DNA of 64,000 bases from Thermoanaerobacterium sp. PSU-2. Its GTDB lineage: Bacteria; Bacillota; Thermoanaerobacteria; Thermoanaerobacterales; Thermoanaerobacteraceae. The notes beneath the pieces are model-generated. The model was not told where the DNA came from. It made no database searches and saw only the letters and a program-made list of their open reading frames with translations. Positions 29,393 through 37,657 of this stretch are shown piece by piece (positions within the stretch are counted from its first letter, which is position 1; the number at the start of each line of letters is the position of its first letter). A program made the translations under genes and the position numbers. Location of the stretch: NCBI RefSeq assembly GCF_002102475.1, contig NZ_MSQD01000001.1:124001-188000 (forward strand). The letters are read 5' to 3'.

Positions 29393-30384
29393 ACATTATT
29401 TACATTGCCATTTGAACTTTGTTGTTTCAGATAATTTATCATGTTGTACATAAACTGCTGCTGTTCTTTCGTAAGCATTGATTTAAGACCGTTTACCACT
29501 TCCGACTGCTGCTCTGTAAGTCCAAGATTTTTCGGTACATCGTCCTCCTTTATTTCCCTTTCCACATCATTGCTTTTTACATCTTCCACTATCTCATCAC
29601 TTACGACATCTTTTGCATCTTTGGTTTCTTCTATCCTTTTATCTTCTTCAGATCTGTCAAACAAATTATACTTCACATCGCCTTTATCGCTTCCTTCCAC
29701 CTTCTCGCGCCTTGATTCACTATTTTTTGAATTCATAATGCTTTCAGCCTTGTTCAAAGCTTCTACAAGCTTTATGTTTTTTATGATTTTCTCCGCCATA
29801 TCCTTTTTATCATCTGGAATAACAGGTTTTATCGCTTCAAAAATGTCCAGAATTTTATCTATAATGTTATTTTTATCTCCTTCCACTTCGTATTTTTTCA
29901 TTTTTTCGTTTAGATTTTGTATCCCTTCATGAAGCTTTATAAATTTGTCTATGATTATCTGCTTATCTTCTTTCATATATGGTTTTACCGCTTTTAACAT
30001 TCCGATCTGATCGAAGTCATCTTCTTGCATTTCGGCTTCTTGATTAAATTCCATCAACTGTTTGTGGCATTCAAGTATCTCGGCAATTTTTGTGAATATA
30101 TCTATGTAGTACTGTTCTTTCCTGTGTAGATACGGTTTTACGCTTCCCATAAAGTTTTTGCTTTTCTCTATTATCTCAAATATATCCAAATCGCTTTTCT
30201 TCTCGTCGTTCTTTTTACTTTCTGTTTTATCATCTTTATCGTGTTCCACAATTTCCTCCCCTTCTTTTTTCTTTAAAAGCTGCCTTTCTCCTTCAATGCT
30301 TAAGCCATCAAAAATTTGAAACCTTATAAAAAATATTATGAAAAGTTCAATTATCAATACCTTTAGTAATTTTTCTTTATCCAC
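29380..30384 (-). CDS. Membrane-anchored helical repeat protein, unknown function
   Basis: A 334-aa protein with one N-terminal membrane segment (about 8-22) and a long, highly charged remainder. Three units with a shared pattern are visible: VKPYLHRKEQYYIDIFTKI (about 82), VKPYMKEDKQIIIDKFIKL (about 133) and IKPVIPDDKKDMAEKIIKN (about 187). Each looks like a helix-turn-helix hairpin. The C-terminal third is acidic and low-complexity and ends in a Gln-rich helix. I do not recognise the family. Neighbouring tiny hydrophobic genes suggest a spore or envelope theme. Confidence 0.75.
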   Translation of the reverse strand: MDKEKLLKVLIIELFIIFFIRFQIFDGLSIEGERQLLKKKEGEEIVEHDKDDKTESKKNDEKKSDLDIFEIIEKSKNFMGSVKPYLHRKEQYYIDIFTKIAEILECHKQLMEFNQEAEMQEDDFDQIGMLKAVKPYMKEDKQIIIDKFIKLHEGIQNLNEKMKKYEVEGDKNNIIDKILDIFEAIKPVIPDDKKDMAEKIIKNIKLVEALNKAESIMNSKNSESRREKVEGSDKGDVKYNLFDRSEEDKRIEETKDAKDVVSDEIVEDVKSNDVEREIKEDDVPKNLGLTEQQSEVVNGLKSMLTKEQQQFMYNMINYLKQQSSNGNVNNVAGS

Positions 30385-30431
30385 GGCAAATCCCCCACTT
30401 CTTTAAATACTTCTTAAATAATATATGTATA

Positions 30432-30455
30432 GGGCAGGTTTATTATCACCTGCCC
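30432..30455 (-). terminator. Terminator after the tiny Gly/Trp-rich genes
   Basis: GGGCAGGT (30432-30439) and ACCTGCCC (30448-30455) form an 8-bp stem; the following minus-strand sequence is only moderately T-rich. Confidence 0.55.
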
Positions 30456-30462
30456 CATGCTT

Positions 30463-30573
30463 TTATTTCTTATCCACCACAAAAATACCTGGGACAAACA
30501 AGAAGATTATAAGGATCACTATTATGATCCAAATCCATCCACCGCCCCATGCTGCTCCTTTTCCTTCAGGCAT
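30463..30573 (-). CDS. 36-aa Gly/Trp-rich membrane protein (copy A)
   Basis: ATG at 30571-30573 opens MPEGKGAAWGGGWIW, then one hydrophobic helix and the end FVPGIFVVDKK. It has a GGG start, preceded by GGGGG. Nearly identical to the next gene and similar to a third at 31283. Small Gly-rich one-helix proteins of this type (YjcZ-like) are often spore-associated in Firmicutes; that link is inference. Confidence 0.75.
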   Translation of the reverse strand: MPEGKGAAWGGGWIWIIIVILIIFLFVPGIFVVDKK

Positions 30574-30591
30574 ATGAAAACCCCCTTCACA

Positions 30592-30699
30592 TTATTTATC
30601 GACCACAAATATTCCAGGTACAAAGAGGAAAATTATTAGTATTATGATTATGATCCAGATCCATCCGCCACCCCATGCTGCTCCTTTTCCTTCAGGCAT
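30592..30699 (-). CDS. 35-aa Gly/Trp-rich membrane protein (copy B)
   Basis: Differs from copy A by one residue in the helix and one fewer Lys at the end, with different third-codon bases, which shows selection on the protein. AGGAGGT precedes the ATG. A tandem duplicate. Confidence 0.8.
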   Translation of the reverse strand: MPEGKGAAWGGGWIWIIIIILIIFLFVPGIFVVDK

Positions 30700-30731
30700 A
30701 CTAAAAACCTCCTTTATTTTTTGGCCTCAAG

Positions 30732-30747
30732 GACCTAATACATTATA
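30732..30747 (-). promoter_or_regulatory. Repeated promoter-like motif, copy 1
   Basis: On the minus strand TATAATGTATTAGGTC, shared at 15 of 16 positions with 31441-31456. Each copy lies about 33-42 bp upstream of a MPEGKG/MPTEKG gene. TATAAT or TATTAT is the probable -10 box. Confidence 0.55.
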
Positions 30748-30756
30748 CGTGATGTG

Positions 30757-30948
30757 TTAAATATTGTTACTGAAATTCATGGTGGCTAATGACCATAAAA
30801 AGCGTCTTGCCTTTTTCCGCGGTTTGTCTTGTTGCAAGACGACTAACAAAAGAAAGAAAAACAGCAAATCTTCGAATTCAAACTTTACATCCATTACGAC
30901 AGTCAATATGACAAAAAAGAATAGAAGCGTATTTCCAGATATATTCAT
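30757..30948 (-). CDS. Small Phe/Leu-rich membrane protein
   Basis: A 63-aa protein with two hydrophobic segments built from LLFFFVILTVVMD and LLFFFLLLVVLQQ, then a basic tail. The two halves resemble each other and also the 61-aa protein at 31065, so these are paralogues. GGAGC precedes the start. Function unknown. Confidence 0.6.
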   Translation of the reverse strand: MNISGNTLLFFFVILTVVMDVKFEFEDLLFFFLLLVVLQQDKPRKKARRFLWSLATMNFSNNI

Positions 30949-31031
30949 AAGATCAGCTCCATTTAATTTACTTTAATTCATTATATTCTTATTTTTGATT
31001 ATTGATATTGATTTCGTTTTTTATGTAAAAC

Positions 31032-31061
31032 AAATGGTCCTACCGCAAGATAGGACCATTT
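31032..31061 (-). terminator. Terminator after the 61-aa gene
   Basis: AAATGGTCCTA and TAGGACCATTT form an 11-bp perfect stem, followed by GTTTTA on the minus strand. Confidence 0.8.
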
Positions 31062-31064
31062 ACT

Positions 31065-31250
31065 TTATTTGACTTGATTCAAGAATAATCCCATTCCACC
31101 GTCCATGATTATGACTAACAGTACGAAGAAGAACAGCAATGTTTCCATTGACCATGCTCCGCCAAACCATCCGCCGCCCATAAGGACAACGAGAATTAAG
31201 AAGAAGAACAGCAAATTGCTTTCGCCAAATACTGAACTTGTTCCTGCCAT
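31065..31250 (-). CDS. Small Phe/Gly-rich membrane protein with internal repeat
   Basis: A 61-aa protein with two repeats, NLLFFFLILVVLMGGGWFGG and TLLFFFVLLVIIMDGGMG. AAAAGGAGGATT precedes the ATG. It is cotranscribed with the 38-aa gene upstream (32-base gap). Likely a spore- or envelope-located peptide; function unknown. Confidence 0.75.
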   Translation of the reverse strand: MAGTSSVFGESNLLFFFLILVVLMGGGWFGGAWSMETLLFFFVLLVIIMDGGMGLFLNQVK

Positions 31251-31282
31251 AATAATCCTCCTTTTAAAAATTTAAAATTTAA

Positions 31283-31399
31283 TCAAGCTTTAGGCTCTTC
31301 AACTATGAAGCCAGGTACAAACAAGAAGATAAGAAGTATTATAATTATAATCCAGAACCATCCACCGCCTATCCATGATGCACCTTTCTCTGTGGGCAT
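31283..31399 (-). CDS. 38-aa Gly/Trp-rich membrane protein (copy C)
   Basis: Reads MPTEKGASWIGGGWFW, a hydrophobic helix, then FVPGFIVEEPKA. Third member of the MPEGKG family here. GGGGGAT precedes the ATG; the repeated promoter motif lies 42 bp upstream. Confidence 0.75.
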   Translation of the reverse strand: MPTEKGASWIGGGWFWIIIIILLIFLFVPGFIVEEPKA

Positions 31400-31440
31400 A
31401 TAAATATCCCCCTTTCGCAAGATTTATGTCAGGTCTTTTT

Positions 31441-31456
31441 GACCTAATACATAATA
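31441..31456 (-). promoter_or_regulatory. Repeated promoter-like motif, copy 2
   Basis: Minus strand TATTATGTATTAGGTC; see 30732-30747. Upstream both copies also share a GTxACAA-ATATT stretch that could be the -35 region. I cannot assign the sigma factor. Confidence 0.55.
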
Positions 31457-31548
31457 TGACACCGCCAATATTTGTGACACTCCCAATTTAAAAACTAACA
31501 AAAATTTGCCTTAAACATATTCTGATATAAGAAAGGGGGATTCAATTT

Positions 31549-32790
31549 ATGGATATAATTTCTGCGCTAATTTTATCAGGTGTTATTCAAAGCCTTTATC
31601 CCAAAAGCAAAATAGACTCGAGGCTACTACGAAAAGCTTCCACATATAGAAGTGAGTGTGTTAGCGCTATTGTGTATTCCAATTTGCCATACGATGCGCT
31701 TAAAAAGAAGATAGAATCAATTGGAGGAACGATAAAGTACGAACTGCCTATTATTAACGGTTGGGCTGTAAACATACCGTGCAACAAGCTAAACAGCATC
31801 GCAAAAAATAAAGGTATCAAATTTATAGCCGAAGATTCAACTGTAAAAACACAGCTTAACATCGCCACACAAGAAATCAAATCAAGAGAGGCAAATGATC
31901 ATGGATACACTGGTAAAGGTGTCACAATCGCTTTTTTAGACACAGGAATTTACCCTCATCCAGACTTCACTAAGCCCAAAAACAGGATAATTGCATTCCA
32001 CGACATTGTAAACGGAAAAAAAAGTCCATACGATGACAACGGCCATGGCACACATGTAGCAGGTGATGCCGCATCCAGTGGCTATTTATCAGATGGCAAG
32101 TACAAAGGTGTAGCGCCTGAAGCAAATATAGTATCAGTAAAAGTTTTAGATTCCAGAGGCAGCGGCTCAACATCAGATATATTAACAGGTATGCAGTGGA
32201 TACTTGACAACAAAGATAAATACAATATAAGAATCGTATCGCTTTCCATCGGTGAAACGCCATCATTGCCGCCTTTTTTAGACCCACTTGTCAAAGGAGT
32301 AGATAGACTCTGGAGAAGTGGCTTAGTCGTTGTAGTAGCAGCCGGTAATTCAGGACCATCTATAAACTCCGTCACATCGCCAGGAAACAGCATGAATGTT
32401 ATAACAGTTGGTGCAGTTGATGACAAAAGGACTGTTGACACTTCAGACGATGAAATTGCCAATTTTTCAGGAAGAGGATCTGCATTCTTGCCGAAACCTG
32501 ACGTAGTAGCACCCGGTGTAAAGATCGTATCAACTGCATCAGGAAATGTGCCTTTAGGGACTGACGACAACATCCTTCTCAACAAATCATACAGAACAGC
32601 GTCTGGCACATCAATGGCAACACCAATTGTAGCAGGTGCTGCCGCACTGCTTTTGGAGAAAAATCCATCACTGACAAATTACCAAGTAAAAAATATTTTA
32701 AAGTCGACTACAACAAATGTTGACCACTACAGGTACTATTCGCAAGGATATGGAATGATAAATATAGAAATGGCATTAAAAAAAGTATGA
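31549..32790 (+). CDS. AprX-like subtilisin-family serine protease
   Basis: A 413-aa S8 peptidase. Catalytic triad: Asp131 in AFLDTGIY, His166 in GHGTHVAG, Ser355 in GTSMATP; oxyanion Asn267 in AAGNSGP. Residues 1-100 form an I9-like prodomain (AIVYSNLPYDALKKKIESIGG). There is no clear signal peptide, as in AprX, so it may act in the cytoplasm. GAAAGGGGGATT precedes the ATG. It stands alone, with a terminator overlapping its stop. Confidence 0.93.
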   Translation: MDIISALILSGVIQSLYPKSKIDSRLLRKASTYRSECVSAIVYSNLPYDALKKKIESIGGTIKYELPIINGWAVNIPCNKLNSIAKNKGIKFIAEDSTVKTQLNIATQEIKSREANDHGYTGKGVTIAFLDTGIYPHPDFTKPKNRIIAFHDIVNGKKSPYDDNGHGTHVAGDAASSGYLSDGKYKGVAPEANIVSVKVLDSRGSGSTSDILTGMQWILDNKDKYNIRIVSLSIGETPSLPPFLDPLVKGVDRLWRSGLVVVVAAGNSGPSINSVTSPGNSMNVITVGAVDDKRTVDTSDDEIANFSGRGSAFLPKPDVVAPGVKIVSTASGNVPLGTDDNILLNKSYRTASGTSMATPIVAGAAALLLEKNPSLTNYQVKNILKSTTTNVDHYRYYSQGYGMINIEMALKKV

Positions 32791-32808
32791 GGTATTGCCT
32801 CATACTTT
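32782..32808. terminator. Bidirectional terminator after the protease
   Basis: AAAGTATGAGG and CCTCATACTTT form an 11-bp perfect stem containing the protease stop codon, with T-runs downstream on the plus strand. The converging gene ends at the same place. Confidence 0.85.
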
Positions 32809-33325
32809 AATCTTTTTTTACGTCATTTTCATTAGCTGGAATCGGCGTCGGCAAGCCTCTTATCAGGTTAGCCGTAGCACCCGGTATGAATGTATACGTC
32901 AGTGCCGCATAAATCGCATACAGATACTGAAGATTGGAAAAACCTAATAGCGTAAAAATAGAAAGCAATGTAAAGCCAAAAAAGGTATCCATACTTATGC
33001 CGGTTGGCGGAGGAAATACAAGCTTAGGAAGCTTGTTGTTTTCATTTGGTGCTTCGAGGGAAATTGGCTCAGCAGCATAAATATTGTATATAGCTGGGAA
33101 AAATGAAATAATATCCGAAGCAGCCAAAAGTGCATTCAGTGCAATGACAGAAAATTTTGTATCGTTAATCAAGATAAGTAAAAAAACAAAAAGTATGAAC
33201 TTTGCTATATAAATAGGCTGTGTATCTGTCTCCATCTCCTCTAAAATCGGCGATATCGCATCCATCAATTTTTCCAATTTTTCTTCATCCATCGCATCAA
33301 AACTTTTAATATCTTCATTATCCAT
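32807..33325 (-). CDS. Membrane protein of unknown function
   Basis: A 172-aa protein: an acidic cytoplasmic N-terminus (MDNEDIKSFDAMDEEKLEKLM), then three to four hydrophobic segments (about 42-60, 62-80, 115-130, 133-150). I do not recognise it. Monocistronic, between the protease and the ABC importer. Confidence 0.75.
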   Translation of the reverse strand: MDNEDIKSFDAMDEEKLEKLMDAISPILEEMETDTQPIYIAKFILFVFLLILINDTKFSVIALNALLAASDIISFFPAIYNIYAAEPISLEAPNENNKLPKLVFPPPTGISMDTFFGFTLLSIFTLLGFSNLQYLYAIYAALTYTFIPGATANLIRGLPTPIPANENDVKKD

Positions 33326-33398
33326 TAAAACACCTCATTTCTCGTTGAATCCTTTTAATCTCATTATATTCACAACGAGAAACGGGTGTGAGTAAATC

Positions 33399-34190
33399 CT
33401 ATGCCAACATCACCCTATCATCCACAAATTCAGTACCATTGACCTCATTAAACATCTTTAAAAGCTTATCTACAGTAAGATTTTTCTTTTCCTCCTTCAA
33501 ATCAAGCACGATACGTCCTTGATGCATCATTATTATCCTATTTCCAAATTCCAAAGCGTGCTCAAGATTGTGAGTAACCATAAGCGTAGTCAACTTATTC
33601 TCGTAGATGATCTTATTTGTAATTTCATTTATTATATTAGCAGTCCTTGGATCTAAAGCAGCGGTGTGTTCATCTAATAAAAGCAGCTTAGGCTTTGCAA
33701 ATGTAGCCATAAGAAGTGTCAATGCTTGCCTTTGTCCTCCAGATAAAAGCCCAACTTTCGTCTTCAATCTGTTTTCCAGACCTAATCCTAATTCAGCCAA
33801 CTTTTCCTTGAAAAATTCCCTATTTTTCTTGTTAAGCCCCATTTTAAGGTTTAGTCCAGTGCCTTTTGAATAAGCAATTGATAAATTTTCATCAATCGTC
33901 ATAGATGGAGCTGTTCCTAAAAGAGGGTTTTGAAATACCCTGCCTATATACCTGGACCTTTTATATTCAGGATACGATGTCACATCCAAATCATCGATGA
34001 CGACAGAACCACTGTCAACAGGATACGCTCCAGCTATCAGATTGAGAAGCGTAGATTTGCCTGCGCCATTGCTGCCCACAATCGTTATAAAATCACCGTC
34101 ATCTACTTCGAGATTCAATTTATTGAATACCTGAATCTCATTAGGGGTATTTTTATAGAAATATTTATCCACATCTATAAGCTTTAACAT
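33399..34190 (-). CDS. ABC importer ATP-binding subunit (TrpXYZ-like)
   Basis: A 263-aa ATPase with Walker A VGSNGAGKST, signature LSGGQRQALTLLM and Walker B LLLLDEHTAALD. It is the third gene of a binding protein-permease-ATPase operon. The group takes up small molecules such as tryptophan in some Firmicutes; the substrate here is not proven. GGGGGAT precedes the ATG. Confidence 0.88.
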   Translation of the reverse strand: MLKLIDVDKYFYKNTPNEIQVFNKLNLEVDDGDFITIVGSNGAGKSTLLNLIAGAYPVDSGSVVIDDLDVTSYPEYKRSRYIGRVFQNPLLGTAPSMTIDENLSIAYSKGTGLNLKMGLNKKNREFFKEKLAELGLGLENRLKTKVGLLSGGQRQALTLLMATFAKPKLLLLDEHTAALDPRTANIINEITNKIIYENKLTTLMVTHNLEHALEFGNRIIMMHQGRIVLDLKEEKKNLTVDKLLKMFNEVNGTEFVDDRVMLA

Positions 34191-34205
34191 TGTAAATCCC
34201 CCTTT

Positions 34206-35066
34206 TCAGTTAGAGCTTAAAACAATCTTCTTCAATCCAGGCAGTGACAATGCCACAACTACTAATATGGCAGTCAAAAGTTTTAGATCTGTCGGATTAA
34301 ATCCTATTGTAAGGGCTATTGCTATTGCACTCCTGTAGACTATCGATCCTACGACGGCAGAAATCACTGCCCACAATATATTTCTCTCTCTTATCAATAC
34401 TTCACCGATAATGACAGAAGCAAGTCCTGCAACAAGTGTTCCAATGCCCATGCCAGCATCGGCAAAGCCTTGATACTGCGACACTAACGATCCTGCCAAA
34501 GCAATATAAGCATTTGATATTACAAGTCCCAGCGTAATCGTAGCATTTGTGTTTATTCCCATGCTGCGAACCATCTGCTGATTGTTTCCTGTGGCCCTTA
34601 GAGCAAATCCCGTCCGCGTCTGCAAAAAATAATTTGTCAAAAGCAACATAAAAACAACAATAAGTCCAAAAAATAGTATGTTTTTATAGCTTCCTGCAAA
34701 ATCAAAGTAGTCAAATATAGATCTATTGCTAAGCATAGGTATGTTTGACTTTCCCATTATGCGCAAGTTTATAGAGTAAAGAGCAGTCATCGTAAGTATA
34801 CCTGCTAATAACTCCGTGATTTTTAGCTTCGTATTCAAAAATCCCGTGATTAAGCCAGCTAATCCCCCAGCAATGATGGAAATAAAAATAGAAAAAACAG
34901 GGTTTGCACCACTTGTTATGAGTTTTGCTGTAACGGCAGCCCCTAAAGTGAAGCTGCCCTCTACAGTCAAATCAGCAAAATTTATTATCTTAAAAGATAT
35001 ATAGACACCAAGTGCCATTATGCCATAGACAAGCCCCTGCTCTAATGTAGAAATGGCAAAAGACAT
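34206..35066 (-). CDS. ABC importer permease subunit (TrpXYZ-like)
   Basis: A 286-aa membrane protein of the branched-chain-type permease fold, with NFADLTVEGSFTLGAAVTA near the start and eight or so hydrophobic segments. The ATG at 35066 follows GGGGGTC; a TTG five codons upstream overlaps that site. It couples to the ATPase 15 bases downstream. Confidence 0.88.
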   Translation of the reverse strand: MSFAISTLEQGLVYGIMALGVYISFKIINFADLTVEGSFTLGAAVTAKLITSGANPVFSIFISIIAGGLAGLITGFLNTKLKITELLAGILTMTALYSINLRIMGKSNIPMLSNRSIFDYFDFAGSYKNILFFGLIVVFMLLLTNYFLQTRTGFALRATGNNQQMVRSMGINTNATITLGLVISNAYIALAGSLVSQYQGFADAGMGIGTLVAGLASVIIGEVLIRERNILWAVISAVVGSIVYRSAIAIALTIGFNPTDLKLLTAILVVVALSLPGLKKIVLSSN

Positions 35067-35091
35067 TGTATAGACCCCCAATTATATCTAT

Positions 35092-36081
35092 TTATTTGAT
35101 GACCTCTTGTGCTTTCTTCATGATAGAATCTGGTATTTTAAAACCAATGGCATCTGCTTCTTTTTGATTTAGTATAAGCTGCAGATTCTTAGCAGTTTCC
35201 ACTTTTATATTGGCAGGCTTTTCACCTTTTAAAATCTTAATAGCCATTAAACCTGCCTGATAACCTAAGTCGCTGTAACTTATACCAAGCGTAGCCAATG
35301 AGCCGCCTTCAACCATTCCTTTTTCTGCTGCTATTACAGGTATCTTCGCTGAATTAGTGACCTTTATTATAGCCGCAACAGAAGAAGCAACAGTGTTATC
35401 TGTCGGAAGCCATATGGCATCAACTTTCCCTACTAAAGATTGTGCCGCTTGGCTTACTTCGCTGCTATTTGATACAGTAGCTTCTTTTACGCTAAAGCCT
35501 AATTTTGCTGCATCGTCTTTCGCAATCTTCACCTGAACTGTAGAATTGACTTCACCTGCATTGTATATTATCCCTATCCTTTTAGCATCTGGAACCAAGT
35601 CCTTTATCAATTTTAACTGATCGTTTATAGGCTCCATATCGGAAGTACCAGTCACATTTCCGCCAGGATTATCCAACGATTTTACAAGCCCAGCTGCGAC
35701 AGGATCTGTAACAGCAGTAAACACGATTGGAATAGTAGAAGTAGCTTTTTTAACTGCCTGTGTAGTAGGCGTCGCTATGGAAAAAATTAAATCGACATTT
35801 TTATCAACGAACTTTTTGGCTATTGTCTCAGCCGTCGACATATCACCTTGAGCATTTTCCTTGATATAGGTGACATTCTTCCCTTCTTCATAGCCATTGT
35901 CTTTCAAAGCTTTTATAAACCCTTCTCTTGCGCTATCAAGCGCTGGATGCTCAACTATCTGTGTGATGCCAATTGTTATCATCTTTCCCGTACTACCAGT
36001 AGACGTTGTCTTGCTTTGGCATCCAGATACGGCAAAAGATATTATAAAAAAAGCTGCCAAAGCAAAGATAGACTTTTTCAT
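35092..36081 (-). CDS. ABC substrate-binding lipoprotein (TrpX-like)
   Basis: A 329-aa lipoprotein with a lipobox (AVSGC, Cys21). ITIGITQIVEHPALDSAREGF and FTAVTDPVAAGLV mark the ABC_sub_bind group (TrpX). No T-box or Trp attenuator is seen upstream, so tryptophan specificity remains a guess. GGGGAGGAG precedes the ATG. Confidence 0.88.
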   Translation of the reverse strand: MKKSIFALAAFFIISFAVSGCQSKTTSTGSTGKMITIGITQIVEHPALDSAREGFIKALKDNGYEEGKNVTYIKENAQGDMSTAETIAKKFVDKNVDLIFSIATPTTQAVKKATSTIPIVFTAVTDPVAAGLVKSLDNPGGNVTGTSDMEPINDQLKLIKDLVPDAKRIGIIYNAGEVNSTVQVKIAKDDAAKLGFSVKEATVSNSSEVSQAAQSLVGKVDAIWLPTDNTVASSVAAIIKVTNSAKIPVIAAEKGMVEGGSLATLGISYSDLGYQAGLMAIKILKGEKPANIKVETAKNLQLILNQKEADAIGFKIPDSIMKKAQEVIK

Positions 36082-36097
36082 AAAAACTCCTCCCCTT

Positions 36098-36134
36098 GCA
36101 TGGCAACAACAAAAATCCTACCGTGCTACCATGC
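36098..36134 (-). promoter_or_regulatory. Leader hairpin of the TrpX-like operon
   Basis: On the minus strand GCATGGTAGCA can pair with TGTTGCCATGC (11 bp with three G-T pairs), ending two bases before the GGGGAGGAG site. No terminator follows. It may stabilise the RNA or affect initiation. The rest of 36135-36387 holds the liv promoter and AT-rich sequence. Confidence 0.35.
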
Positions 36135-36266
36135 TAAATTTCAAATAACACTTTTGATAAAATTTTCATTAATTAATAAAATAGTAAGATAAAAACATTT
36201 ATTAGTCAATAAAAGTTTTTTGTAATATTTATTAGAAAATTTGAATATGCCTTAAAATAATTAATC

Positions 36267-36296
36267 TTGATGTAAATATCATCAATAAAGTATAAT
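36267..36296 (+). promoter_or_regulatory. Promoter of the liv operon
   Basis: TTGATG (36267-36272) and TATAAT (36291-36296) are 18 bp apart. Downstream is a perfect palindrome TCTACCGGTAGA at 36331-36342, and upstream at 36227-36241 a CodY-box-like ATTTATTAGAAAATT with three mismatches. Confidence 0.6.
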
Positions 36297-36387
36297 TATA
36301 GTAAATTTATCGTCTGTTTTCTTTAACTTTTCTACCGGTAGAGAAAAATTTTAATTTTATTAAATTTTAAAAAATGGGAGGATTTCT

Positions 36388-37569
36388 ATGAAAAATTCGT
36401 TTAAAAAAGCATCAATGCTTTTAGGCATCGTAATGACAGCTTCACTTTTGTTTTCAGGCTGCAGCAAAAACACCAGCGCTACAAGCAGCGACAAAATAAA
36501 CGTAGGAGCCCTTTTTGAATTGACAGGACAGGTAGCCTCATACGGAACTTCTGAGTACAACGCGGTAAAACTGTATGTAGATGATGTAAACAAAAACGGT
36601 GGCCTTCTTGGAAAACAGATTAACCTTATCAAGGCTGATAACAAATCCGCAACAGATGAATCAATAAATCAGGCTACAAAACTTATCGTTGAAGACAACG
36701 TAGTGGCAATATTAGGACCTGCAACAACAGGTAACACAAAAGCAGCTTCTTCAATTGCATTAAGCAAAAACATACCTCTTATAACCCCATCTGGCACGTC
36801 TTTTGATGTAACTGTCGATCCAAACACAAATAAAGTAAAAAGCGAAATATTCAGAGCATGTTACACAGACCCATATCAAGGCAAAGTGATGGGCGAATTT
36901 GCCGCAAAAGATCTAAGTGCAAAAACTGCTGTCATATACATTGACGACAAAAGCGACTACAGCAAAGGCCTTGCTCAAAGCTTCAAAGATCAGTTCGAAA
37001 AACTTGGTGGAAAAGTGATAGATCAAGAAGCTTACGTTGCAGGCGATCAAGATTTTAAGTCGACGCTTACTAAGATAAAGGGGTTAAATGCTGACGTCAT
37101 ATTCATACCTGGATACTATCAAGACACGGCAAAGATAGCTAAGCAAGCGAGAGAGATGGGTATAAATACGCCTTTACTTGGCGGTGACGGCTGGGATTCA
37201 CCTGATCTACTGAAGATAGCAGGTGCATCTGCATTAAACAACGTCTATTACAGCAACCACTTCATATCGACAGATCCAGATCCGACTGTTCAAGACTTCA
37301 TAAAGAAGTACAAAGACGCTTACGGTACAGAACCTGATGCTTTTGCCGCTTTGGCGTATGACTCAGCAGGTATGTTGGTACAAGCGATAAAAAATGCAAA
37401 TTCAACTGACCCGGCAAAAATAACAGAAGCCTTGGCAAATCTGAAAAACTTCAAAGGTGTTACAGGCAATATTTCGATAGATACACAACACAATCCTATA
37501 AAACAGACAGTAATAATAGAATTGAAGGACGGTAAACAGACACTTAAGAAAAAAGTAAGTGCTGAATAA
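36388..37569 (+). CDS. livK: Branched-chain amino acid ABC transporter, binding lipoprotein
   Basis: A 393-aa LivJ/LivK-type binding protein. The signal peptide ends FSGC (Cys25). INVGALFELTGQVASYG and the two-lobed Peripla_BP_6 pattern fit leucine/isoleucine/valine binding, though the family also binds amides and others. First gene of a complete five-gene importer. Confidence 0.93.
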   Translation: MKNSFKKASMLLGIVMTASLLFSGCSKNTSATSSDKINVGALFELTGQVASYGTSEYNAVKLYVDDVNKNGGLLGKQINLIKADNKSATDESINQATKLIVEDNVVAILGPATTGNTKAASSIALSKNIPLITPSGTSFDVTVDPNTNKVKSEIFRACYTDPYQGKVMGEFAAKDLSAKTAVIYIDDKSDYSKGLAQSFKDQFEKLGGKVIDQEAYVAGDQDFKSTLTKIKGLNADVIFIPGYYQDTAKIAKQAREMGINTPLLGGDGWDSPDLLKIAGASALNNVYYSNHFISTDPDPTVQDFIKKYKDAYGTEPDAFAALAYDSAGMLVQAIKNANSTDPAKITEALANLKNFKGVTGNISIDTQHNPIKQTVIIELKDGKQTLKKKVSAE

Positions 37570-37657
37570 AAATCGTAAGATAACTTTAGAAAATACGGCA
37601 ATGCGGTCACCTTGTGGCCGCATATATTTTAATATATTTAAACTTGAGGTGATGTTT

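Noticed and set aside
30757-30948. Plus-strand frame at 30764-30976 as a gene
   Set aside because: It is basic and lacks a ribosome-binding site; the minus-strand frame has paralogous repeats with the 61-aa gene and a start signal.
36082-36387. T-box or tryptophan attenuator before the TrpX-like operon
   Set aside because: No T-box sequence (AGGGTGGNACCGCG) and no terminator follow the leader hairpin.
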